Counted from the stretch's first letter, positions 52,745 through 61,660 are shown. The stretch is DNA of 64,000 bases from Saccharospirillum sp. MSK14-1 (GCF_003054965.1 NZ_MIES01000033.1:868001-932000), one strand, 5' to 3'. The notes: generated by a model from the sequence alone, not told the origin. Program-made: numbers and translations.

Positions 52745-53545
52745 ATGCATTGGTTGATTGAATGCTGGACCTTTGGCTTAAAACAAGCATACGCCTGTCT
52801 GTTCGGCGGCTTCTTGTTGTTGATTATGCTAGTCACGCATTTTTGGTACCCCTTAGACACTCTGCATCGTTACGACTTCATTTTTATTGCCGCCATTGTT
52901 GCCCAAATCGTTTTGCTCGCCACGGGTTTAGAAACCTGGCGTGAGTCCGTGGTCATCCTGGTTTTTCATTGGGTGGCGACGGTTATGGAATTGTTTAAAA
53001 CTTCCGACGCTATCGGTTCCTGGGTTTATCCGGAACCTGCGTTTTTTCAAATTGCCAATGTGCCACTCTTTACCGGCTTTATGTACAGCGCAGTGGGTAG
53101 CTACATTGCTCGTATTTGGCGCATTTTTGATTTCCGTTTTTCACATTACCCGCCCACCTGGACTACAGTCATTTTGGTCGTATTTATCTATTTGAATTTT
53201 TTTACGCATCACTATTGGTGGGATATGCGTTGGTTGTTGGTGGGATTAACCGGATGGTTGTTTTATCGGTCTGTTATTTTCTTCAAGGTTTATGAAACGT
53301 ATCGACGAATGCCTTTGCTCGTGGGATGGTTGCTGGTGGCTTTGTTTATTTGGCTGGCGGAAAACCTGGCGACCTATGCCAATATCTGGATCTACCCGAA
53401 CCAGTCGGATCAGTGGCAACTGGTATCGCTGTCGAAACTCAGTTCCTGGTATCTATTGATGTTGCTGAGTTTCGTCTTGGTCAGTCTTATCAATAGGGTT
53501 GAATCTCATCCATCACATAACGGCGTGCGCAACCTTGTTGATTAA
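52745..53545 (+). CDS. DUF817 integral membrane protein
   Basis: A 266-residue protein with about eight predicted membrane helices. Strings such as [39 protein letters not shown] and [18 protein letters not shown] are the DUF817 pattern (the Bacillus YoaT family). Function unknown; repeated aromatic and Trp residues face the membrane. Its 3' end overlaps the start region of the TfoX C-terminal gene by up to 47 bp, depending on that gene's start. AT content appears above the window average. Confidence 0.85.
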   Translation: MHWLIECWTFGLKQAYACLFGGFLLLIMLVTHFWYPLDTLHRYDFIFIAAIVAQIVLLATGLETWRESVVILVFHWVATVMELFKTSDAIGSWVYPEPAFFQIANVPLFTGFMYSAVGSYIARIWRIFDFRFSHYPPTWTTVILVVFIYLNFFTHHYWWDMRWLLVGLTGWLFYRSVIFFKVYETYRRMPLLVGWLLVALFIWLAENLATYANIWIYPNQSDQWQLVSLSKLSSWYLLMLLSFVLVSLINRVESHPSHNGVRNLVD

Positions 53546-53834
53546 AAAACTCAAAGGGCTTGGTCCAAAGTCGGCTCAGATGTTGTTGTCTATTGGCATT
53601 CGCAGTCGCGAAGATCTTGAACGAATAGGTCCGGTTCGAGCCTATGCGTTGTTGCAGCAGGAGCAACCAGCAACTACCAGTTTGAATCTGCTGTATGCCA
53701 TGGTGGGAGCGCTGGAAAATCGCCACTGGGCATCGATTACGCACGAGGAAAAGGCCCGGTTGTTGATGGAACTGGAAAGTTATAAAGAACTGAACTCAGT
53801 ATTGAAAGACAGCGACCCGGACGCTCAGCTATAA
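53499..53834 (+). CDS. Stand-alone TfoX C-terminal domain protein
   Basis: A protein of up to 111 residues. From about residue 15 it matches the TfoX C-terminal domain: [37 protein letters not shown] and [25 protein letters not shown]. The helix-hairpin-helix-like GLGPKSA motif suggests nucleic-acid or protein contacts. Full-length TfoX (competence regulator) has an extra N-terminal domain, absent here. No ATG is available; TTG at 53499 or, more likely, TTG at 53535 or 53538, both overlapping the DUF817 gene, so its translation may depend on that gene. Confidence 0.78.
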   Translation: MNLIHHITACATLLIKKLKGLGPKSAQMLLSIGIRSREDLERIGPVRAYALLQQEQPATTSLNLLYAMVGALENRHWASITHEEKARLLMELESYKELNSVLKDSDPDAQL

Positions 53835-53925
53835 GCTGGCTTAGCGCCTAAGTGTCTTACCTGGAAGCCTCCTGTTTGCCACTTTGCGAGCATCAGGGCT
53901 TTGGTGTATTGTCAGCGGCTTGGTA

Positions 53926-53936
53926 TTGCTAGCACT
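53926..53936. promoter_or_regulatory. Candidate operator TTGCTAGCACT before the GntR gene
   Basis: The 11-mer TTGCTAGCACT, around the palindromic core TGCTAGCA, lies 27 bp before the GntR-family gene and is followed by GCAT. The same 11-mer occurs twice in the transporter/NTF2 intergenic region at 60524 and 60545, and I found no other copy in this window by reading. This suggests autoregulation plus control of the locus by the GntR protein (inference). Confidence 0.65.
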
Positions 53937-53962
53937 GCATTTGTCTGAGTGACCCTTCCAAA

Positions 53963-54667
53963 ATGCCTCTATCCAACAGCGCCAAGAAAACCGTTAAAGA
54001 ACAGGAAGTGCAGCGCATTATGGATGCGTTGTCGGCCAGCGTGGCACAGCACCGGTTAAAGCCAGGCCAGCGGTTGGTCGAGGCGCAGATTGTTGAGGCA
54101 CTGAACGCCAATCGCAATCACGTTCAAACCGCGCTGCAACGGTTAGCGATGCGGCGTATCGTCAGCATCGAGCCGAACAAAGGCGCCAGTGTTGCCCAGC
54201 CAACGGCGCAGGAAGCACGCGATATTTTTGCAGCCCGGCGTGCCATTGAACGCGGCATTCTGGAAAATATCTCTGCGCAACACATCAACGATCGCCTGGC
54301 TGATGTGGAAGCGCATATGCGCAGTGAACGGCAGGCGACCGCCGGCAGTGATCGGCGCACCATCGTTGCTCGCCTGAGTGAATTTCATCTGCTGTTGGCG
54401 GATATCTGTGGCAACACAGTGTTTAAGGAAATGTTCGATACGCTGATGGTGCGCAGTTCGTTGATTGTGGCGCTCTATCAGCGTAACGATGTGCCATCCT
54501 GCGCGTCAGACGAACATCAGGACATCATTGATGCGCTGCTGGCGGGAGATCACTCAACAGCGATCGACGCCATGATCGAGCATTTGAATGAACTGGAATC
54601 CCAGTTGGTGCTCAACGACGGCCAGGACGCTGAACTCGACCTGGCCGACGCCTTGCAAGGGCTTTAA
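53963..54667 (+). CDS. GntR family regulator (FCD-type)
   Basis: A 234-residue regulator with an N-terminal winged helix (about 10-75: LKPGQRLVEAQIVEALNANRNHVQTALQRLAMRRIVSIEPNKG) and an all-helical FCD ligand-binding domain (about 85-220: AQEARDIFAARRAIERGILE, EFHLLLADICGN with metal-type His, DEHQDIIDALLAGD). FCD proteins usually sense small organic acids or catabolic intermediates. It converges on the amidohydrolase gene, their stop codons overlapping. It shares the TTGCTAGCACT motif with the transporter promoter, so it is the likely local regulator. Confidence 0.9.
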   Translation: MPLSNSAKKTVKEQEVQRIMDALSASVAQHRLKPGQRLVEAQIVEALNANRNHVQTALQRLAMRRIVSIEPNKGASVAQPTAQEARDIFAARRAIERGILENISAQHINDRLADVEAHMRSERQATAGSDRRTIVARLSEFHLLLADICGNTVFKEMFDTLMVRSSLIVALYQRNDVPSCASDEHQDIIDALLAGDHSTAIDAMIEHLNELESQLVLNDGQDAELDLADALQGL

Positions 54668-55917
54668 TCGGCCGGTGGCAACAGCCGGGCCTGGTCACGC
54701 TGAAACACCATCCGTCCTTGTTTGAAGCCACAACTGGGTTGTCGAACAGCGGCAATCACCTGCGCGCTTGACGTTGCAGGGTAGAGTCCAAAATCCGCAC
54801 GGCAGCCTGCTTTAATGCCGTAGCCTTTCAGGCGCAACAACCGCGCCGATTCTGATGAGACCCAGGCCAAACAATTGCCGAGTGCGTCTTGCGTTCCTAA
54901 TTGAGCGACATTGGCGTACAGGTTCGCCTGCCGAACCAGAGAGGCATCGCCGTAAGGCGTGTAAGGGTTGGCGATGTTGTTGCTGGAAATTGAACAGATA
55001 ACGCCTGCGTTTTTTAGCGTCATCAACGGGGCGACGCCGCGTGGAATTGTGTGCTCGATGCCTCGACCCATCAGGTACAGATCGGTACTGGGCAGGGCGG
55101 TCAGATGCACACCGGCTGCAGACATACGCTCAGCGATGTTGAGCAACTGCGTAGGCGCGATCGCCGATAATTTTGTGACATGCCCAACCGTTACCCGATC
55201 TTGATAGCCATGAGCAAGCGTCTGTTCGATGACGGTTGGCAAGCTCATTTGGCTGGGATCGAGATCAAAATCGAGATGGAAATCCAAATCGACGTTGTAG
55301 CGTTTAGCCAAGTCAAAAAGCGTGGCAATGTGCGCATCGGGATCGCTGTCGGTGTAAGGGCAACCACCGAGCAGGTCGGCACCCTGGTCCAACGCTTCAA
55401 TGAGCAATGCCAGTGTGCCTGGATTGTTATGCAGACCGTCCTGCGGAAATACACAGATTTCCAGCGTCAATCCCCAAGCGTAATCCGCCTGAAGTTTGCG
55501 GATGGCGTGAAAAGACGTCAGGCCAACAACCGGGTCGACTTCAACGTGGGTGCGCATCCAGGTGGTACCCATGGTAATGGCGGCTTCAATGACGCGGGCG
55601 CCTCGCTGGTAAACGTCTTCTTCGGTAAAGCCGCGTTTGGCGCGTGCGGTTTCGGTTAGCGCTTCGTCGAGTGTGCCGTGCTGTATCTGGCAGCGATCGG
55701 CGATGCAGGCTTTGTCCAAATGGATGTGGGTTTCGATTAACCCCGGCAGAACCAGTTGACCGGCCGCATCAAAAATATCGCAGGCATCCAGCTCGTCAGG
55801 TGTCACGTCTCGCATCGCTTTGATGGCTTGAAAGTGGCCGTCGGCAATCAATAACGCCTGCGGTTCCTCGATGCCTTCCAACCGGCAATGAGTGACTAAC
55901 AAATCAGTGTTCTGCAT
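54664..55917 (-). CDS. Amidohydrolase (cytosine deaminase-like), with altered catalytic residues
   Basis: A 417-residue TIM-barrel amidohydrolase. The HxH metal motif occurs in LPGLIETHIHLDKA near residue 62, with RTHVEVDP and YNVDLDFHLDFDLDPSQ following. Compared with cytosine deaminase CodA, the catalytic Glu after HxD (HCDE) is replaced here by Phe (HLDF), and the metal-binding Asp region (HDDVFDP) reads SNNIANP. So the active site differs and the substrate is not cytosine by default; deaminase or amide hydrolase are both possible. The start is ATG 55917, matching the family; it overlaps the end of the ABC gene by 14 bp. Last gene of the transporter operon. Confidence 0.88.
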   Translation of the reverse strand: MQNTDLLVTHCRLEGIEEPQALLIADGHFQAIKAMRDVTPDELDACDIFDAAGQLVLPGLIETHIHLDKACIADRCQIQHGTLDEALTETARAKRGFTEEDVYQRGARVIEAAITMGTTWMRTHVEVDPVVGLTSFHAIRKLQADYAWGLTLEICVFPQDGLHNNPGTLALLIEALDQGADLLGGCPYTDSDPDAHIATLFDLAKRYNVDLDFHLDFDLDPSQMSLPTVIEQTLAHGYQDRVTVGHVTKLSAIAPTQLLNIAERMSAAGVHLTALPSTDLYLMGRGIEHTIPRGVAPLMTLKNAGVICSISSNNIANPYTPYGDASLVRQANLYANVAQLGTQDALGNCLAWVSSESARLLRLKGYGIKAGCRADFGLYPATSSAQVIAAVRQPSCGFKQGRMVFQRDQARLLPPAD

Positions 55918-58387
55918 CGTTGCCTCCCAGATAGGCCGCCGCCAAAGCGGGGTCGGCGAGCAACGTTTTGGCATCGCCACTGCGCACAATACGACCCGTT
56001 TCCAGCACGTAAGCCCGGTCGGCCACCTGCAAGGCGAGGTTGGCCATTTGATCGACCAGCAGCAGGGTAACGCCATCATCACGCAGTGCTGCCAGGGCGT
56101 CGTAGAGTTCAGCAATCATCGCCGGTGCCAGTCCCAGTGAAGGCTCATCGAGCAGCAGCAGACTGGGCTTAGCCATCAGTGCACGACCGAGCGCCACCAT
56201 CTGTTGTTCGCCGCCAGAGAGTAAGCCGGCCGGTGCATCAATGCGTTCTCGCAATCGTGGGAAGCGCTGCAGGATAGCCTCGATTTCGGCGTCAGGGTTC
56301 AGGTCGGCATTTCGGGTATGAGCACCAAGCAAGAGGTTGTCTCGCACACTCAGGGCTTTGAACAGTTGCCGCCCTTCGGGCACCAAGGCCAATCCGCGAT
56401 GAGCGATGTCATGGGCATTGAGCTGTTCGATGTAACGGTCATGCAGGCCAATACGCCCGCCCACCGGACGTTTCAGTCCGGCCAGAGCACGCAATATGCT
56501 GCTCTTGCCCGCGCCATTGGCGCCCAGGATAGCGACCAGTTCTCCCGGGTTGACCACCAGATCAACATCCTCAACAACAGGCGCGGCGCCATAATCGATG
56601 GTTAAACCCTTGGTGAATAAGAGGGCGTCCCGACTGCCTTGCCAGGCCATCGTGCGTTCATTGGACTGGTAATCGGTGCCGCCCAAGTAAGCGGCAATAA
56701 CGGCCGGATTGCTTTGCACCTCGGCCGGTTGGCCCAGCGCGATTGGTTTGCCTGCATCGAGCACCAGCACTTGGTCAGACACCCCCATGACCAGTTGCAT
56801 GTCGTGTTCCACCAAAATTACGGCAATGCCAAAACCGGCGATGCGTTGCAGTAATGTCGCCAGTTGATCGGTGTCCTCGCGGCTTAAGCCTGCAGCGGGT
56901 TCGTCGAGCAACAGCACCTTGGGTTCAGCAGCCAAGGCTCGGGCAATTTCCACCAGGCGACGGTCGACATGGGGCAGGTCCTGGGTTGGGGTGTGAATCG
57001 ATCCCTGAAAGCCGACCAGTTTCAGCCACTGTAGAGCGGCGTCTTTCTGTTCCGGCTTGGCATCCAGCAAGGGGTTGCCCAAGCGGCCTTGTTGCATTGC
57101 ACTGAGCACGTTTTCCAGCACGCTCATTTCGTCGAACAGTTCACTGGTCTGGTAGGTGCGAGCGATGCCAGCGCGAGCGATGCGCCAGGCGTTGTAACCC
57201 GTCAGGTCCGTATCCAATTCGATGCTTCCCTGATCGGGTTGATAAAAGCCGCTGATCAGATTTAACACCGTTGTTTTACCTGCACCGTTCGGGCCAATGA
57301 TGCTGGTAATCTGACCTGGCGGTGCCTGAAAACTCACGTCTTTAGCGGCCTGAACCCCGCCGAATGCGATGCTCAGTCCTTGGACGGTTAATGCGGTCGC
57401 GTTGTCTTTGTGGCCAGTGGAGGACCGTGGTTCTGGGCTGGCATTGACGGTTTCCTGTTTCAACCGGGTAAACCGTTGCTGGATTTCGCCAACCAGGCCT
57501 TTAGGGCTGAGCCACAGCACCGTCAGCAGCAAAGCGGCAAAAATCAGCAAGCGATATTCAGCCAAAGGCGCCAGCAGTTCGGGTAGAACAACGACGATAC
57601 AGGCGCCCAAAATTGGCCCCCAGAGTGTGCCAGTGCCGCCGACGATCACCACCAGCACAAACAGAATGGATTGCGAAAACGGAAACGTACTGGGGCTGAT
57701 AAACATCATCAGTGGGGGCAGGAACGCACCGGCAAGACCGGTCAGTCCGGCCGAGAGTGCAAACGCCACTGTTTTGGTGTGCACCGGGTTAAAACCCAGC
57801 GAACGAGCCGCAATAGGACTGGCTTTAACCGCCCGTATCGCCTTGCCCCAGCCGCTGCGGTAAAAGCGGCTGTATAAACCCAGCGCCACCACCAAAACCG
57901 CCGCCGCCAACAAGGCTAACGCGCGGTTAGGGTCGAATCCGCCGGTTTGTGGCATGGGAATGCCCATCAAGCCATTGGCCCCGCCTGTCAGGCTGTCCCA
58001 TTCGATCAGGCTGTGATGAATTACGAAGGAAAAGGCGATGGTAATCATCGCCAAATAGGGGCCGGTCACGCGCGTGGCGGGAATGGCCAATAGGGCACCG
58101 ATCAGCGCACAACCCAGCGTTGCGACCGGCAGCACTGTCAGAAAAGGCCAATCCGCTAACAGCAGCAGCGCCGAGGCATAACCGCCGAGCGCATAGAAAG
58201 CGATATGACCAAAGGAAATCTGACCAGCCAGGCCCATTAGAACGTTTAAACCGACGCCGACCAGGGCGGTTAGAGTGCACAGGGTGAACACCAGCAGCCA
58301 ATAGCTGTCGAGCAGCAGCACGGCCGCAAGGGTCGCCAATGCAAAGGCGGAAAGGAGCAAACGATTGGCAGAAAACAACAGACTCAT
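55904..58387 (-). CDS. Fused ABC importer: LivM permease, LivG ATPase and LivF ATPase in one chain
   Basis: An 827-residue protein combining three normally separate subunits of the branched-chain amino acid-type (HAAT) importer. Residues about 1-310 form the LivM permease (VGLNVLMGLAGQISFGHIAFYALGGY). Residues about 340-570 form a LivG-type ATPase with Walker A GPNGAGKTT, signature region LPHVDRRLVEIARAL and Walker B LLLDEPA. Residues about 590-827 form a LivF-type ATPase with GANGAGKSS, LSGGEQQ and LLLLDEPS. No frame break is present. The start overlaps the LivH-like gene stop by 4 bp. LivM-LivG fusions are known; a triple chain is much less usual to my knowledge. Confidence 0.95.
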   Translation of the reverse strand: MSLLFSANRLLLSAFALATLAAVLLLDSYWLLVFTLCTLTALVGVGLNVLMGLAGQISFGHIAFYALGGYASALLLLADWPFLTVLPVATLGCALIGALLAIPATRVTGPYLAMITIAFSFVIHHSLIEWDSLTGGANGLMGIPMPQTGGFDPNRALALLAAAVLVVALGLYSRFYRSGWGKAIRAVKASPIAARSLGFNPVHTKTVAFALSAGLTGLAGAFLPPLMMFISPSTFPFSQSILFVLVVIVGGTGTLWGPILGACIVVVLPELLAPLAEYRLLIFAALLLTVLWLSPKGLVGEIQQRFTRLKQETVNASPEPRSSTGHKDNATALTVQGLSIAFGGVQAAKDVSFQAPPGQITSIIGPNGAGKTTVLNLISGFYQPDQGSIELDTDLTGYNAWRIARAGIARTYQTSELFDEMSVLENVLSAMQQGRLGNPLLDAKPEQKDAALQWLKLVGFQGSIHTPTQDLPHVDRRLVEIARALAAEPKVLLLDEPAAGLSREDTDQLATLLQRIAGFGIAVILVEHDMQLVMGVSDQVLVLDAGKPIALGQPAEVQSNPAVIAAYLGGTDYQSNERTMAWQGSRDALLFTKGLTIDYGAAPVVEDVDLVVNPGELVAILGANGAGKSSILRALAGLKRPVGGRIGLHDRYIEQLNAHDIAHRGLALVPEGRQLFKALSVRDNLLLGAHTRNADLNPDAEIEAILQRFPRLRERIDAPAGLLSGGEQQMVALGRALMAKPSLLLLDEPSLGLAPAMIAELYDALAALRDDGVTLLLVDQMANLALQVADRAYVLETGRIVRSGDAKTLLADPALAAAYLGGNDAEH

Positions 58388-59253
58388 ACTTTAACCGCCT
58401 CTTTATGTCCGAACAGGCCATTGGGGCGTATTGCCAATGCCAGGATGACCAGTGAAAAGGTGATGATCTGAGTAAAGGCGGAGCCGAAATAGATGGTAAC
58501 GATGGCTTCGGTCAGGCCGAATAAGATGCCGGCCAGGAACACGCCGCGGGCGCTGGTGATGCCGCCGAGAATGGCAACGGCAAAGGCTTTTAAACCGAAC
58601 AGCGTGCCCATGTCGGCATGCACCGCAAATAACGGGGCGATCAGAATGCCGGCAATACCGGCGAATACCGTTGAGATGGCAAAGGCGACGGCTACCACGC
58701 GAGTCACGTTGATGCCCATCAATTGCGCCGAATCGGGGTTTTGCACACAGGCCTGGAGCACCTTGCCCAGGCGCGTATAACGACTGATCAGCACCAGCGC
58801 GATGACCACGCCAACACCGACCAGGGGAATGATCATTTGCAGGTAGTAGATGCTGGAACCGAAGACGCTGACGCCCAGGTTGGCAAATTCACTGGTGAAC
58901 TGACGCGGTTCTTTACCAAAGGTAAAGAGCACCAGGTTGTCGACCAGAATGCCGCCAGCGACCGTCGCCATCAGCCACGCCTGAGCACGTCCCTGAATAA
59001 AGGGTCGGACCAGAAATCGTTCAATGGCCAGGCCATAAAGTGCACACAACAGGAGGGTTGCGATTAACGCCAGCCAGTAAGGCAGGCCCCAACTGATGCA
59101 GAAGGTGTAGGCCAGGATGGCACCGACCATCATGGCGCTGCCCTGAGCAAAGTTCACCGTGTTGGACACGATGTAGGTGATGTGAAAGCCAAGGGCGAGC
59201 AGGGCATACATGCTGCCCATACCCAAACCGGTCACGATGGCTGCGGTGAGCAT
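58384..59253 (-). CDS. LivH-type permease of the importer
   Basis: A 289-residue inner-membrane permease with about eight helices, LivH family: GLGMGSMYALLALGFHITYIVSNTVNFAQGSAMMVGA and GLKAFAVAILGGITSARGVFLAG. It pairs with the LivM part of the fused protein to form the translocation path. The start is ATG 59253, with only a weak ribosome site. Stop overlaps the next gene by 4 bp. The gap to the binding-protein gene is 57 bp, so all belong to one operon. Confidence 0.94.
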   Translation of the reverse strand: MLTAAIVTGLGMGSMYALLALGFHITYIVSNTVNFAQGSAMMVGAILAYTFCISWGLPYWLALIATLLLCALYGLAIERFLVRPFIQGRAQAWLMATVAGGILVDNLVLFTFGKEPRQFTSEFANLGVSVFGSSIYYLQMIIPLVGVGVVIALVLISRYTRLGKVLQACVQNPDSAQLMGINVTRVVAVAFAISTVFAGIAGILIAPLFAVHADMGTLFGLKAFAVAILGGITSARGVFLAGILFGLTEAIVTIYFGSAFTQIITFSLVILALAIRPNGLFGHKEAVKV

Positions 59254-59310
59254 GGTGGGTACCTGTAGTTAACGTCAGAAAATGGGCAGCTTCCCTGCTG
59301 CCAGTTGTTA

Positions 59311-60498
59311 TCAGTCTTCGACCGGGACGATTTGGTCGCCGACAAAGTGGGTGAAGACATAGTCGTTCGGTCCCAACGCGTCGTGCTCATCCGGCGTAAA
59401 CGGCGTTTCAAAGGTTTTGATCAGACCTTCGTAGCTATCGATGGTGTAGAAACCATCGCGAATGGCGGTGCCGTCGGTAGAGCCCGCGTTTTCAATGGCC
59501 AGGGCCGTTAAATGCAGTGCATCGTAGGCGTTGGCGATACCAACCGCGGGCGTAACGTCGGCCAGGCTTTCAATGGCCGGGTAACGTTGTTGCAAGGCCT
59601 CGAAGATGGCCGCACCTTTGCCGGCCTGATCTTCGGTAAAGGTGAAGGTCTGAATGAAGTGCACGTTTGACGCTGACGGGCCCGCCAGCTCGCCGAAGCG
59701 GCCACCCGCTGGGCCCCAATGCGATACGATCGGTACATCCCAGTCCATACGATCAAGCGACTTCACCACCTGCGCCGACGGGGCCACATTGGCAACCATT
59801 AGTAACGTATCGGCACCCGCTTCGCGCAGCCGCGTCAATTGCGGTACTACGTCCAAATCGCTGGATTCAAAGCGTTCGATGCCCGCGGTGCTCATGCCCC
59901 GACTGTCCAGTGCCTTGGTGAAACCGGATTCGTTCGATTCGCCCCAGGGGTTGTTGATCAGGATCATGCCGGGGTTGTTCATGTCGTAGTTATCGATGGC
60001 GTACTGCACCAGTGCTTCATCGACGATTTCATCCACAGCCGAAACACGGAATACGTAGTTGTCGTCTGCGCCATTGCGGGTGATGGGGGTACCGGCGGCC
60101 CAAACGCCCATAAAAGGCACCTGCATCTGGTTGGCGAGCGGCACAATGGCCAGCGATACCGGGGTATCCAGGCCACCGAAGAGCACCGCGACTTGTTCAC
60201 GTTGAATCAGTTCGCGCGCAGCCAGCAATCCTTTTGAAGGATTGCTTTCATCGTCGCGGCGCACCAGCTCTAGAGGGCGGCCGAGCACACCGCCATTGGC
60301 GTTGATTTCTTCGATGGCAATGGTTAGGCCGCGCGTAATGGCTTCACCCGACTTGGCTGATTGGCCGGATAAGGCGGCAACCAGGCCGATCTTAATCGGA
60401 TCTTCGGCGCTGGCGGCCAGACTAAAGCTGCCTATTAAGCCAGCCAAAATGGCGACTTTCAGCGACCTTCCTGTCTTTCTCAATAGCTTGCTGAACAT
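59311..60498 (-). CDS. Periplasmic substrate-binding protein of the importer
   Basis: A 395-residue HAAT-type binding protein (LivJ/AmiC-like fold). A signal peptide (about 1-31, ending LAASAE) precedes a mature type-1 periplasmic-binding fold with DPIKIGLVAALSGQSAKSGEAI and ANAYDALHLTALAIENAG. It captures the substrate and docks on the LivH/LivM permease. Ligand unknown; members of this family bind amino acids, amides or urea. The ATG has AAGGGG at good spacing. First gene of the minus-strand operon; two TTGCTAGCACT repeats lie just upstream. Confidence 0.93.
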   Translation of the reverse strand: MFSKLLRKTGRSLKVAILAGLIGSFSLAASAEDPIKIGLVAALSGQSAKSGEAITRGLTIAIEEINANGGVLGRPLELVRRDDESNPSKGLLAARELIQREQVAVLFGGLDTPVSLAIVPLANQMQVPFMGVWAAGTPITRNGADDNYVFRVSAVDEIVDEALVQYAIDNYDMNNPGMILINNPWGESNESGFTKALDSRGMSTAGIERFESSDLDVVPQLTRLREAGADTLLMVANVAPSAQVVKSLDRMDWDVPIVSHWGPAGGRFGELAGPSASNVHFIQTFTFTEDQAGKGAAIFEALQQRYPAIESLADVTPAVGIANAYDALHLTALAIENAGSTDGTAIRDGFYTIDSYEGLIKTFETPFTPDEHDALGPNDYVFTHFVGDQIVPVED

Positions 60499-60523
60499 GA
60501 TTTTCCCCTTTGGTCTCTTTTAG

Positions 60524-60562
60524 TTGCTAGCACTTGCATGTAAATTGCTAGCACTATGCATG
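60524..60562. promoter_or_regulatory. Tandem operator repeat between the binding-protein and NTF2-like genes
   Basis: Two copies of TTGCTAGCACT (60524-60534 and 60545-60555), each followed by TGCATG or ATGCATG, start 21 bp apart, about two helix turns. They lie 26-57 bp upstream of the substrate-binding gene (minus strand) and about 108-139 bp upstream of the NTF2-like gene (plus strand). The same 11-mer lies before the GntR gene. A dimeric regulator binding both repeats on one DNA face is inferred. Confidence 0.75.
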
Positions 60563-60662
60563 CCATGCAAAAAGCCCGCGAAACGGGACTAAAACGCACT
60601 AAAACAGAACACCCTGGGTTGAGATGCCCAAAATAAATGCCGACGGCGCAGGAGAAGAACGA

Positions 60663-61070
60663 ATGAATGAGACCGAGCAAGCGATTGAAATTGTGCAGCA
60701 GTTTTTGGAAGCATCGATGGTGCCCGACCCGGAAACAGCCGCCACTTTTATGGCTGAGAATGCGGTTATTGTGTTTACCGGGCGACGTGAAATGGCGAGT
60801 GCTCAGGAAATCACCGCCTTTAATAAAAGCCGTTATCAGTGGGTTAAAAAGGACATTCGACGAACCGACGCTTGCCAACGCGACGATCATTGCGTGGTGT
60901 ATTCGACGGGCTTTTTATATGGCTGTTGGCCGGATGGTACGGCCTTTAACGGCAATCGATACACCGACCGATTTGAGGTTAAGGATGGCTTGATCGTGCG
61001 TATGGATGTATTGAATGACAGCGCTGAATGGATACTGGAACCGGCGTTGAATCGCACGGAAGCCGATTAA
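60663..61070 (+). CDS. NTF2-like (SnoaL-type) protein
   Basis: A 135-residue protein of the cone-shaped NTF2-like fold: an N-terminal helix pair (ETEQAIEIVQQFLEASMVPDPETAATFMAEN), then a beta sheet with VYSTGFLYGCWPDGTAFNGNRYTDRFEVKDGLIVRMDV, as in SnoaL/ketosteroid-isomerase-like enzymes. Some such proteins are isomerases, hydrolases or lyases; the reaction here is unknown. The start is ATG 60663 with AGGAG 8 nt upstream. Divergent from the importer and sharing its operator region, so probably part of the same pathway. Confidence 0.85.
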   Translation: MNETEQAIEIVQQFLEASMVPDPETAATFMAENAVIVFTGRREMASAQEITAFNKSRYQWVKKDIRRTDACQRDDHCVVYSTGFLYGCWPDGTAFNGNRYTDRFEVKDGLIVRMDVLNDSAEWILEPALNRTEAD

Positions 61071-61195
61071 TAAAAAAGGACAGTGATCGTCGGGCGATGT
61101 TTGGTGTATACCTCCCGCATCGCTGGCGTTAGTGTCGGCATTGTGGTGTCGTCATAAAAACGATTGAAGCCAGTCACCTTCCTTATTGGTTGTAT

Positions 61196-61660
61196 ATGCA
61201 ATATTACTTTGCGCGTCTGTCCGATTTGCCCGAATACGCCGATTCAGTTGCCCGCTGGTATTTTGAACATTGGGTTGCCGCATCGAACCCCAACGGTTAT
61301 GTCGATGTGTTGGATAAGGTGTTAGCCAGTACGCGACAGCAAAGCGTGCCTTTTATTGTTTTAGCCTTGTCACAGCAAACCCTGGTCGGGGCCGTTGAAG
61401 TGAAATGTCACGACGACGATAACGATGGCCGGGTTTGGTTGGACGGTGTTTATATTGATGAGAATTATCGTGGCCAAGGAATCGCTAGGCAGTTGGTACT
61501 GGAAGCACTTTCACAAACTCGGATGGCTGGGTTCAACAGGGTTTATTTAAAAACCAAGGCGCTGAACGGTGGGCTTTACCGTCACTGCGGATTTAAGCCT
61601 TTGATCAGTCCGTTCGATAAGGCATCCAAAACGTTGCTGATGGAGGCTCATCTTGATTGA
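61196..61660 (+). CDS. GNAT family N-acetyltransferase
   Basis: A 154-residue acetyltransferase with the GNAT acetyl-CoA site VYIDENYRGQGIARQLVLEAL at about residues 89-108 and the typical C-terminal KTKALNGGLYRHCGFKPL. The start is ATG 61196; an in-frame TTG at 61190 is also possible. The substrate cannot be told. It lies 125 bp after the NTF2-like gene on the same strand and may or may not share its transcript. Confidence 0.88.
   Translation: MQYYFARLSDLPEYADSVARWYFEHWVAASNPNGYVDVLDKVLASTRQQSVPFIVLALSQQTLVGAVEVKCHDDDNDGRVWLDGVYIDENYRGQGIARQLVLEALSQTRMAGFNRVYLKTKALNGGLYRHCGFKPLISPFDKASKTLLMEAHLD

Noticed and set aside
55918-56115. Upstream extension of the amidohydrolase
   Set aside because: The added residues overlap the ABC gene and match nothing; the family begins at ATG 55917.
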